A stretch of 64,000 nt of DNA, taken from assembly GCF_900130005.1 (NCBI RefSeq), contig NZ_FQXP01000003.1:496001-560000 (forward strand), read 5' to 3'. Below the pieces are notes generated by a model, which was given only the letters and a program-made list of their open reading frames with translations, was not told the DNA's origin and made no database searches. This document shows, in pieces, positions 8,531 to 17,357 of this stretch. The translations under genes were made by a program, and so were the position numbers. Origin of the DNA: Clostridium collagenovorans DSM 3089. GTDB taxonomy: Bacteria > Bacillota > Clostridia > Clostridiales > Clostridiaceae. Numbering within the stretch: the first letter of the stretch is position 1; each line of letters begins with the position of its first letter.

Positions 8531-8648
8531 TTCTTCTCCTGAAGATAAAAATCTTATTCAAAACAATTAATAATAATTATTAATTAACTACGATTTTACA
8601 TTAACCTATGTTATAATTAAGATACAAAAATATTAAGGAGAAATTAAA

Positions 8649-9431
8649 ATGAATAATGAAGAATTATACATAAAATTAATTGGTGAAAATCCTTCTTATA
8701 TAAAGAATATAGAAAGTCCTTCATACGAAATGAAGTTAATAGCGCTTAGAAAAAGTGGTACAGTAATTAGATTTATTAAGGATGTAACAGAGGATTTAAA
8801 AATGGAGGCTGTTAAATCTAATGCACATGCCATAGAATATATAAAAAATCCAAGTGAAAATTTAAGCTTAGAAGCAGTTTCTAAGGATTGGAATACCTTG
8901 TCTTATATAGATAATCCAAGTGATAAGGTGATTTTATGTGCCCTTAATCAATGTGGAAATGCTATTAAGTATGTTAAAAATCCTAATATAGATATGAAGA
9001 GAAAAGCTGTTTTGAAAAATTATGAAGCTATTGAATTTATAGAAAATCCAGAGGAAGAAATTCAATTAATTGCTATAAATAGTTATTGGGGAGCTATTAA
9101 ATTTATTTCTAATCCTACAATAGTAGTTCAAACTGAAGCTATAAAAAGTAAGGCAGAGGCTATTAAGTACATAGATATTTATGATGATGAGTCTATGAAA
9201 CTATTTATATTTTATAATATAAATGTTTTAAAGTATGTATATCAAGATATAGAACCATTTATAGTAACTCAAGCTTTAATGGATAAATTTTCGGGTGATA
9301 CTGTAGATGAAGGTTATATTAAGGATTTTATGGATCTAGAGGTATTAAGTATGGACAAGATAAAATTTATTAAGGAATACGGAAATAAAAGGACTAAGCA
9401 ATTATTAATTGATTACAAATTGTCTATATAA
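8649..9431 (+). CDS. Tandem-repeat protein, DUF4116/HEAT-like repeats, first gene of a MoxR-VWA unit
   Basis: A 260-residue cytoplasmic protein built from about seven repeats of 23-24 residues with the pattern A-(I/L)-x-(Y/F)-I-x-N-P-(S/N)-x-x-x-x-x-x-A-(V/I). Clear copies end in YIKNPSE, YIDNPSD, YVKNPNI, FIENPEE and FISNPTI. The last about 80 residues diverge. The ATG follows AAGGAG, and TGT-TATAAT at 8609-8617 looks like an extended -10 promoter. It is 53 bp ahead of an AAA+ ATPase gene and then a metallopeptidase-VWA gene, so it is probably a scaffold or substrate adaptor for that machine. The family role is not known to me. Confidence 0.75.
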   Translation: MNNEELYIKLIGENPSYIKNIESPSYEMKLIALRKSGTVIRFIKDVTEDLKMEAVKSNAHAIEYIKNPSENLSLEAVSKDWNTLSYIDNPSDKVILCALNQCGNAIKYVKNPNIDMKRKAVLKNYEAIEFIENPEEEIQLIAINSYWGAIKFISNPTIVVQTEAIKSKAEAIKYIDIYDDESMKLFIFYNINVLKYVYQDIEPFIVTQALMDKFSGDTVDEGYIKDFMDLEVLSMDKIKFIKEYGNKRTKQLLIDYKLSI

Positions 9432-9484
9432 AAAGAGAAGGGTAGATTTTTGAGTAGGTTTATATACTTAGAAAGGAGTTACAT

Positions 9485-10597
9485 ATGAATTTTAATGAAA
9501 CTTTAAGTAGTTTAGAATTGATTTTGCAAAGTGAGGCTGTTCCTTTAATTGTAGGGGAAAGTGGTATAGGAAAAACAGCTTTAATTAGAAGTTTATGTAA
9601 TAAAAATAAATACGATATGGTAGTTATTGATGCTAATCTTTTAAAAGAAGGTGAAATAGGAGGGCTTCCTATAGTTGAGGATTACCTAGATAACAATGGT
9701 AATACAAGAAAGAGAACTACCTATGCAACTCATAATAAGTTAGTTGAAATAGAGTCTCTGCTTAAGAAAAATCCAAAGGGTAAAGTAGTTTTATTTATAG
9801 ATGAAATAAATAGATGCGAACATGCGGTTCAACAAGAATTGATGAATTTGATTTTAAATAGGGAAATAAACGGATATATATTAGAAAAAAGGGTATTAGT
9901 GGTAGCTGCTATGAATCCAGAGAATAAATTCAACTATGGTGGAGGAAATTACAGTGTGGTTAATATGGATCCAGCTCAGGAAAATAGATTTGTATGGATT
10001 TACATGGAAAGCAATCCAAAAGCTTGGGTTAAGTGGGCTTTAAATGAAGGAAATATAAATAAGAGGGTTGTAGAATTTATAAAGGATTTCCCAGAATATT
10101 TACATAGACCTAATGATGAATTTAGTGAAAGGGCAACCCCTAGGAGTTGGGAGAGAATATCTAAGCTATATTCAATTTATGAGAATTCAGCACAAGAGAT
10201 TGATTTAAATATTTTTTATAATGTGGTAAAAGGAAATGTAGGTATTGATATTGCACAGGATTTTATATCCTTTATAGAAAATTATGAAAAAAGTATTATA
10301 TCACCAGAGGATTTATTGAATAAGAATTACAAAATAGATATTCTAAGGGAGGAGATTTTAAAGGCTAATCATTCTAAGTTATATGTACTTTGTAAGAATG
10401 TTTTAAGCTATTTAAGTGAACATAGCTATGATGGTGATAAACTACAAACATTATGTACTATGTTAAGTTTATACCCTGTAGATTTGACCATGGGGATTCT
10501 AAAAGAGATAAAAGAAGAATATGAGGGAAATATATATAGGGATTTGTTAGAGGAAGATAAATTTATTGAATTATTCTTTACTTGTTTTAATCTTTAA
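9485..10597 (+). CDS. MoxR-type AAA+ ATPase
   Basis: A 370-residue AAA+ protein of the dynein-related/MoxR group: Walker A GESGIGKT at 24-31, Walker B LFIDEIN near 102-108, sensor region VVAAMNPEN near 140, and an arginine-bearing QENRF segment downstream. MoxR ATPases act with VWA proteins as ATP-driven chaperones that insert cofactors or remodel complexes. AAAGGAG lies before the ATG. The partner VWA gene starts 20 bp after the stop, supporting translational coupling and a shared complex. The client is unknown. Confidence 0.88.
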   Translation: MNFNETLSSLELILQSEAVPLIVGESGIGKTALIRSLCNKNKYDMVVIDANLLKEGEIGGLPIVEDYLDNNGNTRKRTTYATHNKLVEIESLLKKNPKGKVVLFIDEINRCEHAVQQELMNLILNREINGYILEKRVLVVAAMNPENKFNYGGGNYSVVNMDPAQENRFVWIYMESNPKAWVKWALNEGNINKRVVEFIKDFPEYLHRPNDEFSERATPRSWERISKLYSIYENSAQEIDLNIFYNVVKGNVGIDIAQDFISFIENYEKSIISPEDLLNKNYKIDILREEILKANHSKLYVLCKNVLSYLSEHSYDGDKLQTLCTMLSLYPVDLTMGILKEIKEEYEGNIYRDLLEEDKFIELFFTCFNL

Positions 10598-10617
10598 AGT
10601 TTTTAAGGAGAAAGACT

Positions 10618-11985
10618 ATGCGAGAAAGCGAAATTGAAGAATTAAGAAGAAAACTTTATTCAGAATGTGTTTATTTTAATCAAGAGTCTATTAGTGGTGA
10701 ATTTAAAAATGATTTTTCACGGTTTTTAGAACAATGCAATTTATCTATGATAGAAGGGGGAGATAATTTTTTTGGATTATTCATGATTAATGTGAAAAGA
10801 GAAATAGATATAGAAATAATAGAGCCAATTGTGACAATAGTTTCAATTGGTGGATTCATTATGTATTTTAATCCAAAAATAATCCTTCAATATGATCTAA
10901 AGCAAATTAAGGCTTTAATTAAACATGAGATATATCATATAATGTATTCTCATCACTCAAGAGCTAAAAAACTTTATAAAAACTATTGTAGAAAAGCTGT
11001 AAATATTGCAATGGATATAGCTGTTAATCAATTTATAAACAATTTGCCACCTAATGCCTTTAAAATAGAAACTATAAATATGATTTATAATTTAAGCTTA
11101 GGCTATGATGAGATCTTAGAAAATTATACAAAGGTGTTAGATGAGTTATTTAAAAGTAAGAGAAATCATGATAAAGTTACAGCTATGAATAAAGAAGCTG
11201 GCCTTGAGAAACGAGAGGAAAATGCAGAAACTATGCATAGCTTATGGGAAAATAATCTTGAAAAGGTAGATGACAATTACTTTAAATCTATGGTTAAAAA
11301 GATTGCTAATAAAAGTAATAAGGGAACTATGCCAGATGGTTTGGAAAATATAATTAATACATTTAATTATAAACCTGAATTGGATTGGATAGGATATTTA
11401 AAAAATCAAGTTTCAACTATGACTTTTGGATATAAAAAAACCTCCATGAGAAGAGATAGAAGACAGCCTCATAGATATGATTTAAGAGGCACTTTACGAG
11501 ACCATGTTGCAAAAATAATTGTAGCTATTGACGTTAGTGCCAGCATGACAGAGGAAGAGATAAATAGTATATTGAAAGAAATAATTTATATTTCTAAAAA
11601 TCATCCTATTGAGATAACTATTATAGAATGTGATAGTGAAATTAGAAGGATATACTCTCTTAAACATTACAGTGAAATTAAAAAAAGATTAAAAAGAACT
11701 GGAGCAACTTCCTTTTCACCGGTATTTGAATATATAAAGAAAAATAATTTAAGTACAAGTGTTTTAGTGTATTTTACTGATGGAGAAGGAGAAGGTGAAT
11801 TAACTGTTAAACCAACGAATTATAGTACTTTATGGGTGCTTTGTGGTGATAAAGAACTATCTTTGAAAAATAGTTATGGAGAAATAAAACATTTGAAAAA
11901 ATGTAAAAATAATAAAGAAAGTATTGCGGAGGCTCTTGAAATTTATAGAACAACCTCTGATATACAAAATAGAGTTCATATGTAA
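10618..11985 (+). CDS. VWA protein with N-terminal zinc-metallopeptidase-like domain (DUF2201 type)
   Basis: The 455-residue protein has two parts. Near the N-terminus KHEIYHIMYSHH includes an HExxH zinc motif (HEIYH at 103-107), typical of the DUF2201 metallopeptidase-like domain. The C-terminal part is a von Willebrand A domain with the MIDAS motif DVSAS at 305-309 and a later TDGEGEGE strand. A charged linker joins them. Proteins of this layout are regularly encoded next to MoxR ATPases, as here (20-bp gap). It may be a metal-dependent adaptor rather than an active protease. The ATG follows AAGGAG. Confidence 0.85.
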   Translation: MRESEIEELRRKLYSECVYFNQESISGEFKNDFSRFLEQCNLSMIEGGDNFFGLFMINVKREIDIEIIEPIVTIVSIGGFIMYFNPKIILQYDLKQIKALIKHEIYHIMYSHHSRAKKLYKNYCRKAVNIAMDIAVNQFINNLPPNAFKIETINMIYNLSLGYDEILENYTKVLDELFKSKRNHDKVTAMNKEAGLEKREENAETMHSLWENNLEKVDDNYFKSMVKKIANKSNKGTMPDGLENIINTFNYKPELDWIGYLKNQVSTMTFGYKKTSMRRDRRQPHRYDLRGTLRDHVAKIIVAIDVSASMTEEEINSILKEIIYISKNHPIEITIIECDSEIRRIYSLKHYSEIKKRLKRTGATSFSPVFEYIKKNNLSTSVLVYFTDGEGEGELTVKPTNYSTLWVLCGDKELSLKNSYGEIKHLKKCKNNKESIAEALEIYRTTSDIQNRVHM

Positions 11986-12083
11986 AAATAAAAAGTAAAT
12001 TAAGTAATATTATCCTTAATATGTAACATAAATATAACTATAATAATACCTTATATTATAGTATTAATATGATGGAGGATAAT

Positions 12084-13232
12084 ATGCAAGATAAGAATGC
12101 TAAGAGCCTTTTTGGTTGCGATGTAAATGAATTCAGAGGAAACATTGACTTTGTGGAACTAAAGAAGCAAGTAAAATTTGTGTACTTAAGATCTTCGGGC
12201 AATGGCAGTGGAAAATTTAGAGTAGATAAAAAGTTTTTTGATTATGCTCAGGGAGCTAGAGATGTAGGGTTACCAAGTGGTGCATATCATTTTGGGGTGC
12301 CAAGTACAGATTTACTTACTGCAGATTCTCAGTGTGATGATTTTATTAAGGTTTTACAAGATGGTTATGGGGCTGGAAATTATGGAGACTTATTTCCGGT
12401 ATTAGATATTGAGGTTCCAGAAGATAAATCTATTAGCACTGATGCACTTTTAAATTGGATTAATAGATTTAGAAAAAGATTTGAATCTAAGACAAGAAGA
12501 AAATTAATGTTATATACAGGTATATGGTTTATTGAATTATATAACGACTTTAAGTCTTCAACTAAGGGATATATACTAGCTAATATGCCTTTGTGGATAG
12601 CTGATTATGGATTATTAGGAAATCAATATCCTAGAGATGCTGGTGGATGGACAAGATGGAGAATATGGCAATATACAGATCAAGGTGTGTTAAATGGATT
12701 AATTCCTCCAGTAGATTTAAACTGGGGACCAGATAATATTGATAGATTAATGCCCCCTGCAAAGGTAAAGGATCTAAAGGTTACTATGGATTCAAACAAA
12801 ATATATCTAAAGTGGGTAGCTAATACAGAAAGTGATTTAGCTGGATACAATGTTTTCTTAAATAGTAATTATATTAAAACTTTAGGGAAATCAGCTACAA
12901 GTTATGCCATAACTAAACCTAAAGCATTAAAGCCAGGTCAATCCTTTGAGGTAGGAATAGAAGCCTTTGACACTGATGGAGACTTTTCAACTACAAGGAC
13001 TAAGGTAACTGTAAGTGGAGCTAGGTGGAGAAAAGAAGTCTTCCTTGAAGATGAGGGTTCAGATGTTGAAGTTAAGCCGATTTCAAGAACTTTAAACTAT
13101 GAATCTCAGGAAACACCATTATTTACAGGTGAAGAAAGATACCAATCTATATTAGATGAAATTGATGAAGAAGAAGTGGTTTATGAAGATAAGATATATT
13201 GTTCTTATCCAGAATTTTACGAAGAATACTAA
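12084..13232 (+). CDS. GH25 muramidase (lysozyme) with fibronectin type III domain
   Basis: Residues about 8-220 form a glycoside hydrolase family 25 domain that cuts peptidoglycan: Asp13 in FGCDVNEF and the catalytic pair Asp108-x-Glu110 in LDIEV, with WIADYG and WQYTD characteristic further on. Residues about 225-315 look like a fibronectin III module, followed by an acidic tail of about 65 residues. The ATG at 12084 is 5 bp after TGGAGG; earlier in-frame ATGs overlap this site. There is no signal peptide, so release must rely on lysis or another route, as for phage endolysins or spore-release enzymes. No phage genes are adjacent. Confidence 0.88.
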   Translation: MQDKNAKSLFGCDVNEFRGNIDFVELKKQVKFVYLRSSGNGSGKFRVDKKFFDYAQGARDVGLPSGAYHFGVPSTDLLTADSQCDDFIKVLQDGYGAGNYGDLFPVLDIEVPEDKSISTDALLNWINRFRKRFESKTRRKLMLYTGIWFIELYNDFKSSTKGYILANMPLWIADYGLLGNQYPRDAGGWTRWRIWQYTDQGVLNGLIPPVDLNWGPDNIDRLMPPAKVKDLKVTMDSNKIYLKWVANTESDLAGYNVFLNSNYIKTLGKSATSYAITKPKALKPGQSFEVGIEAFDTDGDFSTTRTKVTVSGARWRKEVFLEDEGSDVEVKPISRTLNYESQETPLFTGEERYQSILDEIDEEEVVYEDKIYCSYPEFYEEY

Positions 13233-13277
13233 AATAAAAAGGATAGACTAGAATTCTAGTCTATCCTTTTTATTTTA
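13231..13277. terminator. Bidirectional terminator between convergent genes
   Basis: A long near-perfect palindrome centred on GAATTC (AAAAGGATAGACTAG / CTAGTCTATCCTTTT) with T runs on both strands serves the lysozyme gene and the convergent tetR-type gene. Confidence 0.85.
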
Positions 13278-13282
13278 GTATA

Positions 13283-13846
13283 CTATGAATTTTTGAACTT
13301 TAAATAAGATATGAACATATCACTTAGTAGTTGTATATTACTACTTCGTTCTTCGTAATAGTTATGTATTAATAAAGAAAGATTAACTAATAAACATTCA
13401 AAAAATTTACTTATTTCTTCCTTGGTTATTTTGGTTTTTGTAGACTCAAAGTAATACATAAGTGTAGTTTGGATAGAGTTTTTCAAATCTATAATTCTCT
13501 CATCCGCAGATATAGCTTTATTAGAAGATAGCCCATAGGATCCCATTCCATTTCTAAAAGAAACATCATCATAAAGAACGGAAATAAACTCTTTTATTTG
13601 TAATTTAGGATCATTTTCATAGTGAGGTATATTATTTATTTTATATAGGGTATCATTCCAACTTTGGCATAGAACTGTTATGTATAGTTCAAGTTTATTT
13701 GGAAAATAGTTATAAAGAGTTCCTACAGCTATGCCAGAGTTTTTAGCTATTTTTTTCATATCAACTTCATCATAGTCTAAATTACGAAATAAATCTAATG
13801 CAGAATTAGTTATAGTTTCTTCTAAATTTTTAATTATTTTTGGCAT
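13283..13846 (-). CDS. TetR/AcrR-family transcriptional regulator
   Basis: A 187-residue regulator. The N-terminal helix-turn-helix is typical: ALDLFRNLDYDEVDMKKIAK then SGIAVGTLYNYFPNKLELY (about residues 16-57). The ligand-binding part has no recognisable specificity. It is transcribed away from the ABC-F gene at 13991 across a 144-bp AT-rich intergenic region containing palindrome-like stretches (GTATAC near 13888), so it may regulate itself and that gene. AAGGAAGTG precedes the ATG. The ligand is unknown. Confidence 0.88.
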   Translation of the reverse strand: MPKIIKNLEETITNSALDLFRNLDYDEVDMKKIAKNSGIAVGTLYNYFPNKLELYITVLCQSWNDTLYKINNIPHYENDPKLQIKEFISVLYDDVSFRNGMGSYGLSSNKAISADERIIDLKNSIQTTLMYYFESTKTKITKEEISKFFECLLVNLSLLIHNYYEERSSNIQLLSDMFISYLKFKNS

Positions 13847-13914
13847 TGATACACTTCCTTACATATATAGCGATTATAATATATAGTATACAACATATTA
13901 TAATACAAAATCTA

Positions 13915-13943
13915 TTCGACTTTTAAAATCTATATGATATAAT
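13915..13943 (+). promoter_or_regulatory. Probable promoter of the ABC-F gene
   Basis: A weak -35 (TTCGAC, 13915-13920), 17 bp, then TATAAT (13938-13943) preceded by TGA, an extended -10. It lies in the region shared with the divergent TetR gene. Confidence 0.6.
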
Positions 13944-13990
13944 AAAATTATGTGTCTAAAAACGTTACATAAAGGATGGATGAAATATTT

Positions 13991-15610
13991 ATGATAAGTA
14001 CTACTAATATAAGTTTAAGATATGGCGGACGTAAGTTATTTGAGGATGTTAATATAAAGTTTACTCCAGGTAACTGTTATGGGTTAATAGGGGCCAATGG
14101 AGCTGGAAAATCAACTTTCTTAAAAATATTATCAGGAGAAGTTGAAGCAAACACTGGGGAAGTACATATTGCTCCAGGTTTAAGAATGGCTGTTTTAAAA
14201 CAAGACCACTTTAAATATGATGAAAATGCAGTTTTAGAAACTGTTATAATGGGACATACAAGATTACATGAAATAATGCAAGAAAAAGAAGCTTTATATT
14301 CTAAAGCTGATTTTACTGATGAAGATGGAATAAAGGCTTCAGAGCTAGAGTGTGAATTTGCAGAACTAAATGGATGGGAAGCAGAATCAGAGGCAGCTAC
14401 ATTATTAATGGGATTAGGAATTCCAGTAGATATGCACGAAAAATTAATGAAGGAATTAACTGGATCAGAAAAAATAAAGGTTTTATTAGCTCAAGCTTTA
14501 TTTGGAAAACCAGACATACTATTACTAGATGAGCCTACGAACCATTTAGATATAAAGTCTATAAACTGGCTTGAAAATTTCTTAATGGACTTCGAAGGTA
14601 CAGTAATAGTTGTATCCCATGATAGACACTTCTTAAATAAGGTGTGTACTCATATGGCGGATGTTGACTTTGGAAAGATTAAATTATATGTAGGAAACTA
14701 TGACTTCTGGTATGAATCTAGTCAATTAGCATTACAAATGTCTAAGGATCAAAATAAGAAAAAAGAAGAAAAAATTAAGGAATTACAAGAATTCATTGCT
14801 AGATTTAGTTCTAACGCATCAAAGGCTAAGCAAGCAACTTCACGTAAGAAGTTACTAGATAAAATAAATTTAGAAGATATAGAACCTTCTTCAAGAAGAT
14901 ATCCATATGTAGGATTTAAGCCAGAGAGAGAAGTGGGTAATGATATTCTTATAGTTGAGGATTTATGTAAAACTATAGATGGAGTTAAGCTTTTAGATAA
15001 GGTTAGTTTTACAGTAAGCAAAGATGATAAAATTGCTTTTGTAGGAGAAAATGAAATAGCAACTACAACTTTATTTAAGATTTTAGTTGGAGAATTAGAA
15101 CCAGATAGTGGAAGCTTCAGATGGGGTGTTACAACATCACAAGCATACTTCCCAAATGATAACTCACAGTTCTTCGATAATGTGGATTTAAGCTTAGTTG
15201 ATTGGTTAAGACAATACTCAGAGGAAAAATCTGAAAGTTTCTTAAGAGGATTCTTAGGAAGAATGCTATTCTCAGGAGAGGAAGCACTTAAAAAGGCTTC
15301 TGTTTTATCAGGGGGAGAAAAGGTGCGTTGTATGCTTTCAAAAACTATGTTAAGCAGTGCTAACGTTTTAATTTTTGATCAACCAACAAACCACTTAGAC
15401 TTAGAATCGATCACAGCTGTAAACAATGGACTTATGGAATTTAAGGGTAATTTACTTTTTGCCTCTCATGACCATCAGTTTGTTCAAACTATTGCAAATA
15501 GAATAATTGAAATTCTTCCACAGGGAATAATTGATAAGAAAGTAACATATGATGAATACTTAGAAGATCCAGAAGTTATGAGAATTTTAAAAGAAACTTA
15601 TGGAAAATAA
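13991..15610 (+). CDS. ABC-F family ATPase, YbiT/YkpA type
   Basis: A duplicated-ATPase protein of 539 residues without membrane domains. The first domain is canonical: Walker A GANGAGKST, Walker B LLLDEPTNHLD. The second has a degenerate Walker A (GENEIATTT, no Lys) but an intact LSGGEKVR signature and FDQPTNHLD with Gln where Glu is usual. ABC-F proteins act on ribosomes as translation factors, and some protect against antibiotics. The YbiT/YkpA branch is a housekeeping-type group. ATG 13976 is too close to AAAGG; ATG 13991 gives the family N-terminus MISTTNISLRYGG. It is divergent from a TetR regulator. Confidence 0.87.
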   Translation: MISTTNISLRYGGRKLFEDVNIKFTPGNCYGLIGANGAGKSTFLKILSGEVEANTGEVHIAPGLRMAVLKQDHFKYDENAVLETVIMGHTRLHEIMQEKEALYSKADFTDEDGIKASELECEFAELNGWEAESEAATLLMGLGIPVDMHEKLMKELTGSEKIKVLLAQALFGKPDILLLDEPTNHLDIKSINWLENFLMDFEGTVIVVSHDRHFLNKVCTHMADVDFGKIKLYVGNYDFWYESSQLALQMSKDQNKKKEEKIKELQEFIARFSSNASKAKQATSRKKLLDKINLEDIEPSSRRYPYVGFKPEREVGNDILIVEDLCKTIDGVKLLDKVSFTVSKDDKIAFVGENEIATTTLFKILVGELEPDSGSFRWGVTTSQAYFPNDNSQFFDNVDLSLVDWLRQYSEEKSESFLRGFLGRMLFSGEEALKKASVLSGGEKVRCMLSKTMLSSANVLIFDQPTNHLDLESITAVNNGLMEFKGNLLFASHDHQFVQTIANRIIEILPQGIIDKKVTYDEYLEDPEVMRILKETYGK

Positions 15611-15634
15611 TAAAGGATACAAATTTATAAAATC

Positions 15635-15663
15635 TTGACAAGTATTTCTTCAAGGTATAAAAT
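15635..15663 (+). promoter_or_regulatory. Promoter of the eutG leader
   Basis: A consensus TTGACA (15635-15640), 17 bp, then TAAAAT (15658-15663). It starts the leader that carries tandem ANTAR-target hairpins and a terminator. Confidence 0.75.
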
Positions 15664-15694
15664 CAAATTATAAATTTAATAATATTATATGTAT

Positions 15695-15767
15695 CTTTAC
15701 AAAGACGTAGAGGAATTATAAGAGCAATGATGCTCCTTAGGTATATTTACCTGAGGAGCTTTTTTAT
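15695..15767 (+). promoter_or_regulatory. ANTAR-responsive antitermination leader before eutG
   Basis: Hairpin P1 is CTTTAC-[AAAGAC]-GTAGAG (15695-15712). P2 is GAGC-[AATGAT]-GCTC (15722-15735). Both hexaloops have A at position 1 and G at 4, the signature bound by ANTAR-domain antiterminators. The 3' arm of P2 is also the 5' arm of an intrinsic terminator (15732-15743 with 15748-15759, then TTTTTT), so the two folds exclude each other. EutV, encoded downstream, is the obvious ligand. Confidence 0.88.
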
Positions 15768-15860
15768 TTAAAAAATAAAGCAATATAAGAAATTCTTAGA
15801 TATGAAAACTTGGAATGTTTAAGAATTTAACATTAAGATTAACGTAAGGAGAGAGAAAAA

Positions 15861-17027
15861 ATGAGTACTTTTAGTGTAAAGCCAAAGGTTTATTTTGGAG
15901 TAGGAGAGCTTAAAGCTTTAAGAGAAATGAACTGCAAAAATGCTTTTATAGTAACTGATCCATTCATGGTTAAATCAGGTGCTATAAACAAAGTAACAGA
16001 ACAATTAGAGTTAGGATCAATAAATTATGAGGTTTTCTCAGAAATAGTACCAGATCCACCGCTAGAAACAGTTGCAAAAGGAATAAAATCAATGGATAAG
16101 TTTAGTCCAGATGCAGTTATAGCAATGGGTGGAGGTTCTGCAATAGATGCAGCTAAAGCAATAACTCACTTTAGAGGCTTAGTTAAAAGTGGAACAACTG
16201 GAGTAGCAGTAGAAAAGCCTATGTTTATTGCCATTCCAACAACAAGTGGAACAGGATCAGAAGTAACTGCATTCTCTGTAATCACAGATAAACAATTAAA
16301 CGTTAAATATCCATTAGTAGAAGAAGACATGTTGCCAGATGCAGCTATTTTAGATGCTGAATTAGTAAAATCAGTTCCAGCTTCAATTACAGCTGATACA
16401 GGAATTGACGTATTAACTCATGCCATAGAGGCTTATGTTTCTACTGAGGCTTCAGATTTTACTGATGCTTTAGCTGAAAAAGCTATAAAATTAGTATTTA
16501 AGTATTTGCCGATAGCTTATAAAGAGGGAGCAAACTTAGAAGCTAGAGAGAAAATGCACAATGCATCTTGTATTGCAGGTATGGCATTTACTAATTCATC
16601 TTTAGGAATAAATCATAGTATGGCACATATAATAGGTGGAAGATTCCATGTACCACATGGTAAAGCAAATGCACTGGTACTTCCGTATGTAATAGAATAT
16701 AATGCTGATATTAAAATATCATCAAATAGAGAATATACTAAAGCAGCAGAAAGATATGCAGAGATTGCTAGATTCTTAGGATTAACAACATCTAATAATC
16801 CACGTGAAGGAGTACGTTCACTTCTTAATGCTGTTAAAAATCTAATTAAGACTGTTGGTATTCCTAATAGATTAAAAGACTTAGAAATATCATTAGCGGA
16901 TTTTGAGGCAAATGTTGATGAGATGGCACAAATAGCTAAGGATGATGCTTGCACAGTAACGAATCCAAGAAATCCTGAAGTTACAGAATTAAGAGATTTA
17001 TTTTGTAAAGTTTATAATGGAAGATAA
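15861..17027 (+). CDS. eutG: EutG-like iron-dependent alcohol dehydrogenase
   Basis: A 388-residue iron-containing (group III) alcohol dehydrogenase. It has the nucleotide-binding GGGSAIDAAK motif, and the metal-site region DTGIDVLTHAIEAYVS followed by HSMAHIIGGRFHVPHGKAN, which supplies the His ligands. In ethanolamine catabolism it reduces acetaldehyde to ethanol and regenerates NAD+ inside the microcompartment. AAGGAGAG precedes the ATG. It has its own antitermination leader and lies just ahead of eutS, an unusual position but clearly part of the regulon. A PduQ-like annotation would also fit by similarity. Confidence 0.88.
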   Translation: MSTFSVKPKVYFGVGELKALREMNCKNAFIVTDPFMVKSGAINKVTEQLELGSINYEVFSEIVPDPPLETVAKGIKSMDKFSPDAVIAMGGGSAIDAAKAITHFRGLVKSGTTGVAVEKPMFIAIPTTSGTGSEVTAFSVITDKQLNVKYPLVEEDMLPDAAILDAELVKSVPASITADTGIDVLTHAIEAYVSTEASDFTDALAEKAIKLVFKYLPIAYKEGANLEAREKMHNASCIAGMAFTNSSLGINHSMAHIIGGRFHVPHGKANALVLPYVIEYNADIKISSNREYTKAAERYAEIARFLGLTTSNNPREGVRSLLNAVKNLIKTVGIPNRLKDLEISLADFEANVDEMAQIAKDDACTVTNPRNPEVTELRDLFCKVYNGR

Positions 17028-17202
17028 TTAAAGTTAAATTATTTATTTCTTAAGTAAGATATATATACCATAAATAATATATATGTTTTACATTTAAATG
17101 AAATATATTCAAAAATATTTTATAGAATTTTATGATTTAAAGCTCTACAAGGTATTAATATTCAGAGAAGTTAAAAAAAATGTAAAATTTCATATTAATT
17201 TG

Positions 17203-17231
17203 TTGACAAAGATTATGGTACATTATATAAT
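17203..17231 (+). promoter_or_regulatory. Consensus promoter for eutSP
   Basis: TTGACA (17203-17208), exactly 17 bp, TATAAT (17226-17231). This is the best promoter match in the eut region and sits in the 330-bp eutG-eutS gap, which otherwise holds only the antitermination leader. Confidence 0.85.
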
Positions 17232-17254
17232 GTAAACATAGATAAGAGGAAATT

Positions 17255-17326
17255 AGTACGAAGATGTACTTTAACTTAGAGCAATGAAGCTCCTTAACAC
17301 ATGCAAATGTTTTAAGGGGCTTTTTA
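17255..17326 (+). promoter_or_regulatory. ANTAR-responsive antitermination leader before eutS
   Basis: P1 is AGTAC-[GAAGAT]-GTACT (17255-17270), whose loop has G4 but G rather than A at position 1. P2 is GAGC-[AATGAA]-GCTC (17279-17292) with the A1/G4 signature. The P2 3' arm overlaps a terminator: AGCTCCTTAA pairs with TTAAGGGGCT, followed by TTTTT. Same logic as the eutG leader. Confidence 0.85.
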
Positions 17327-17357
17327 TATTTTAAAATTAAGAACTGGAGTGACAGTT

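Noticed and set aside
9485..11985. MoxR-VWA unit as a gas-vesicle or CO-dehydrogenase maturation operon
   Set aside because: No structural or catalytic client genes are adjacent; only the repeat protein accompanies the pair.
12084..13232. Lysozyme gene as part of a prophage
   Set aside because: No holin, tail, integrase or attachment repeats are nearby; neighbours are a chaperone-type operon and a TetR/ABC-F pair.
15611..15860. Search for an adenosylcobalamin riboswitch in front of the eut genes, as in some other eut operons
   Set aside because: No cobalamin-box-like sequence is visible before eutG, eutS, eutV or eutA; the leaders are explained by ANTAR hairpins and terminators.
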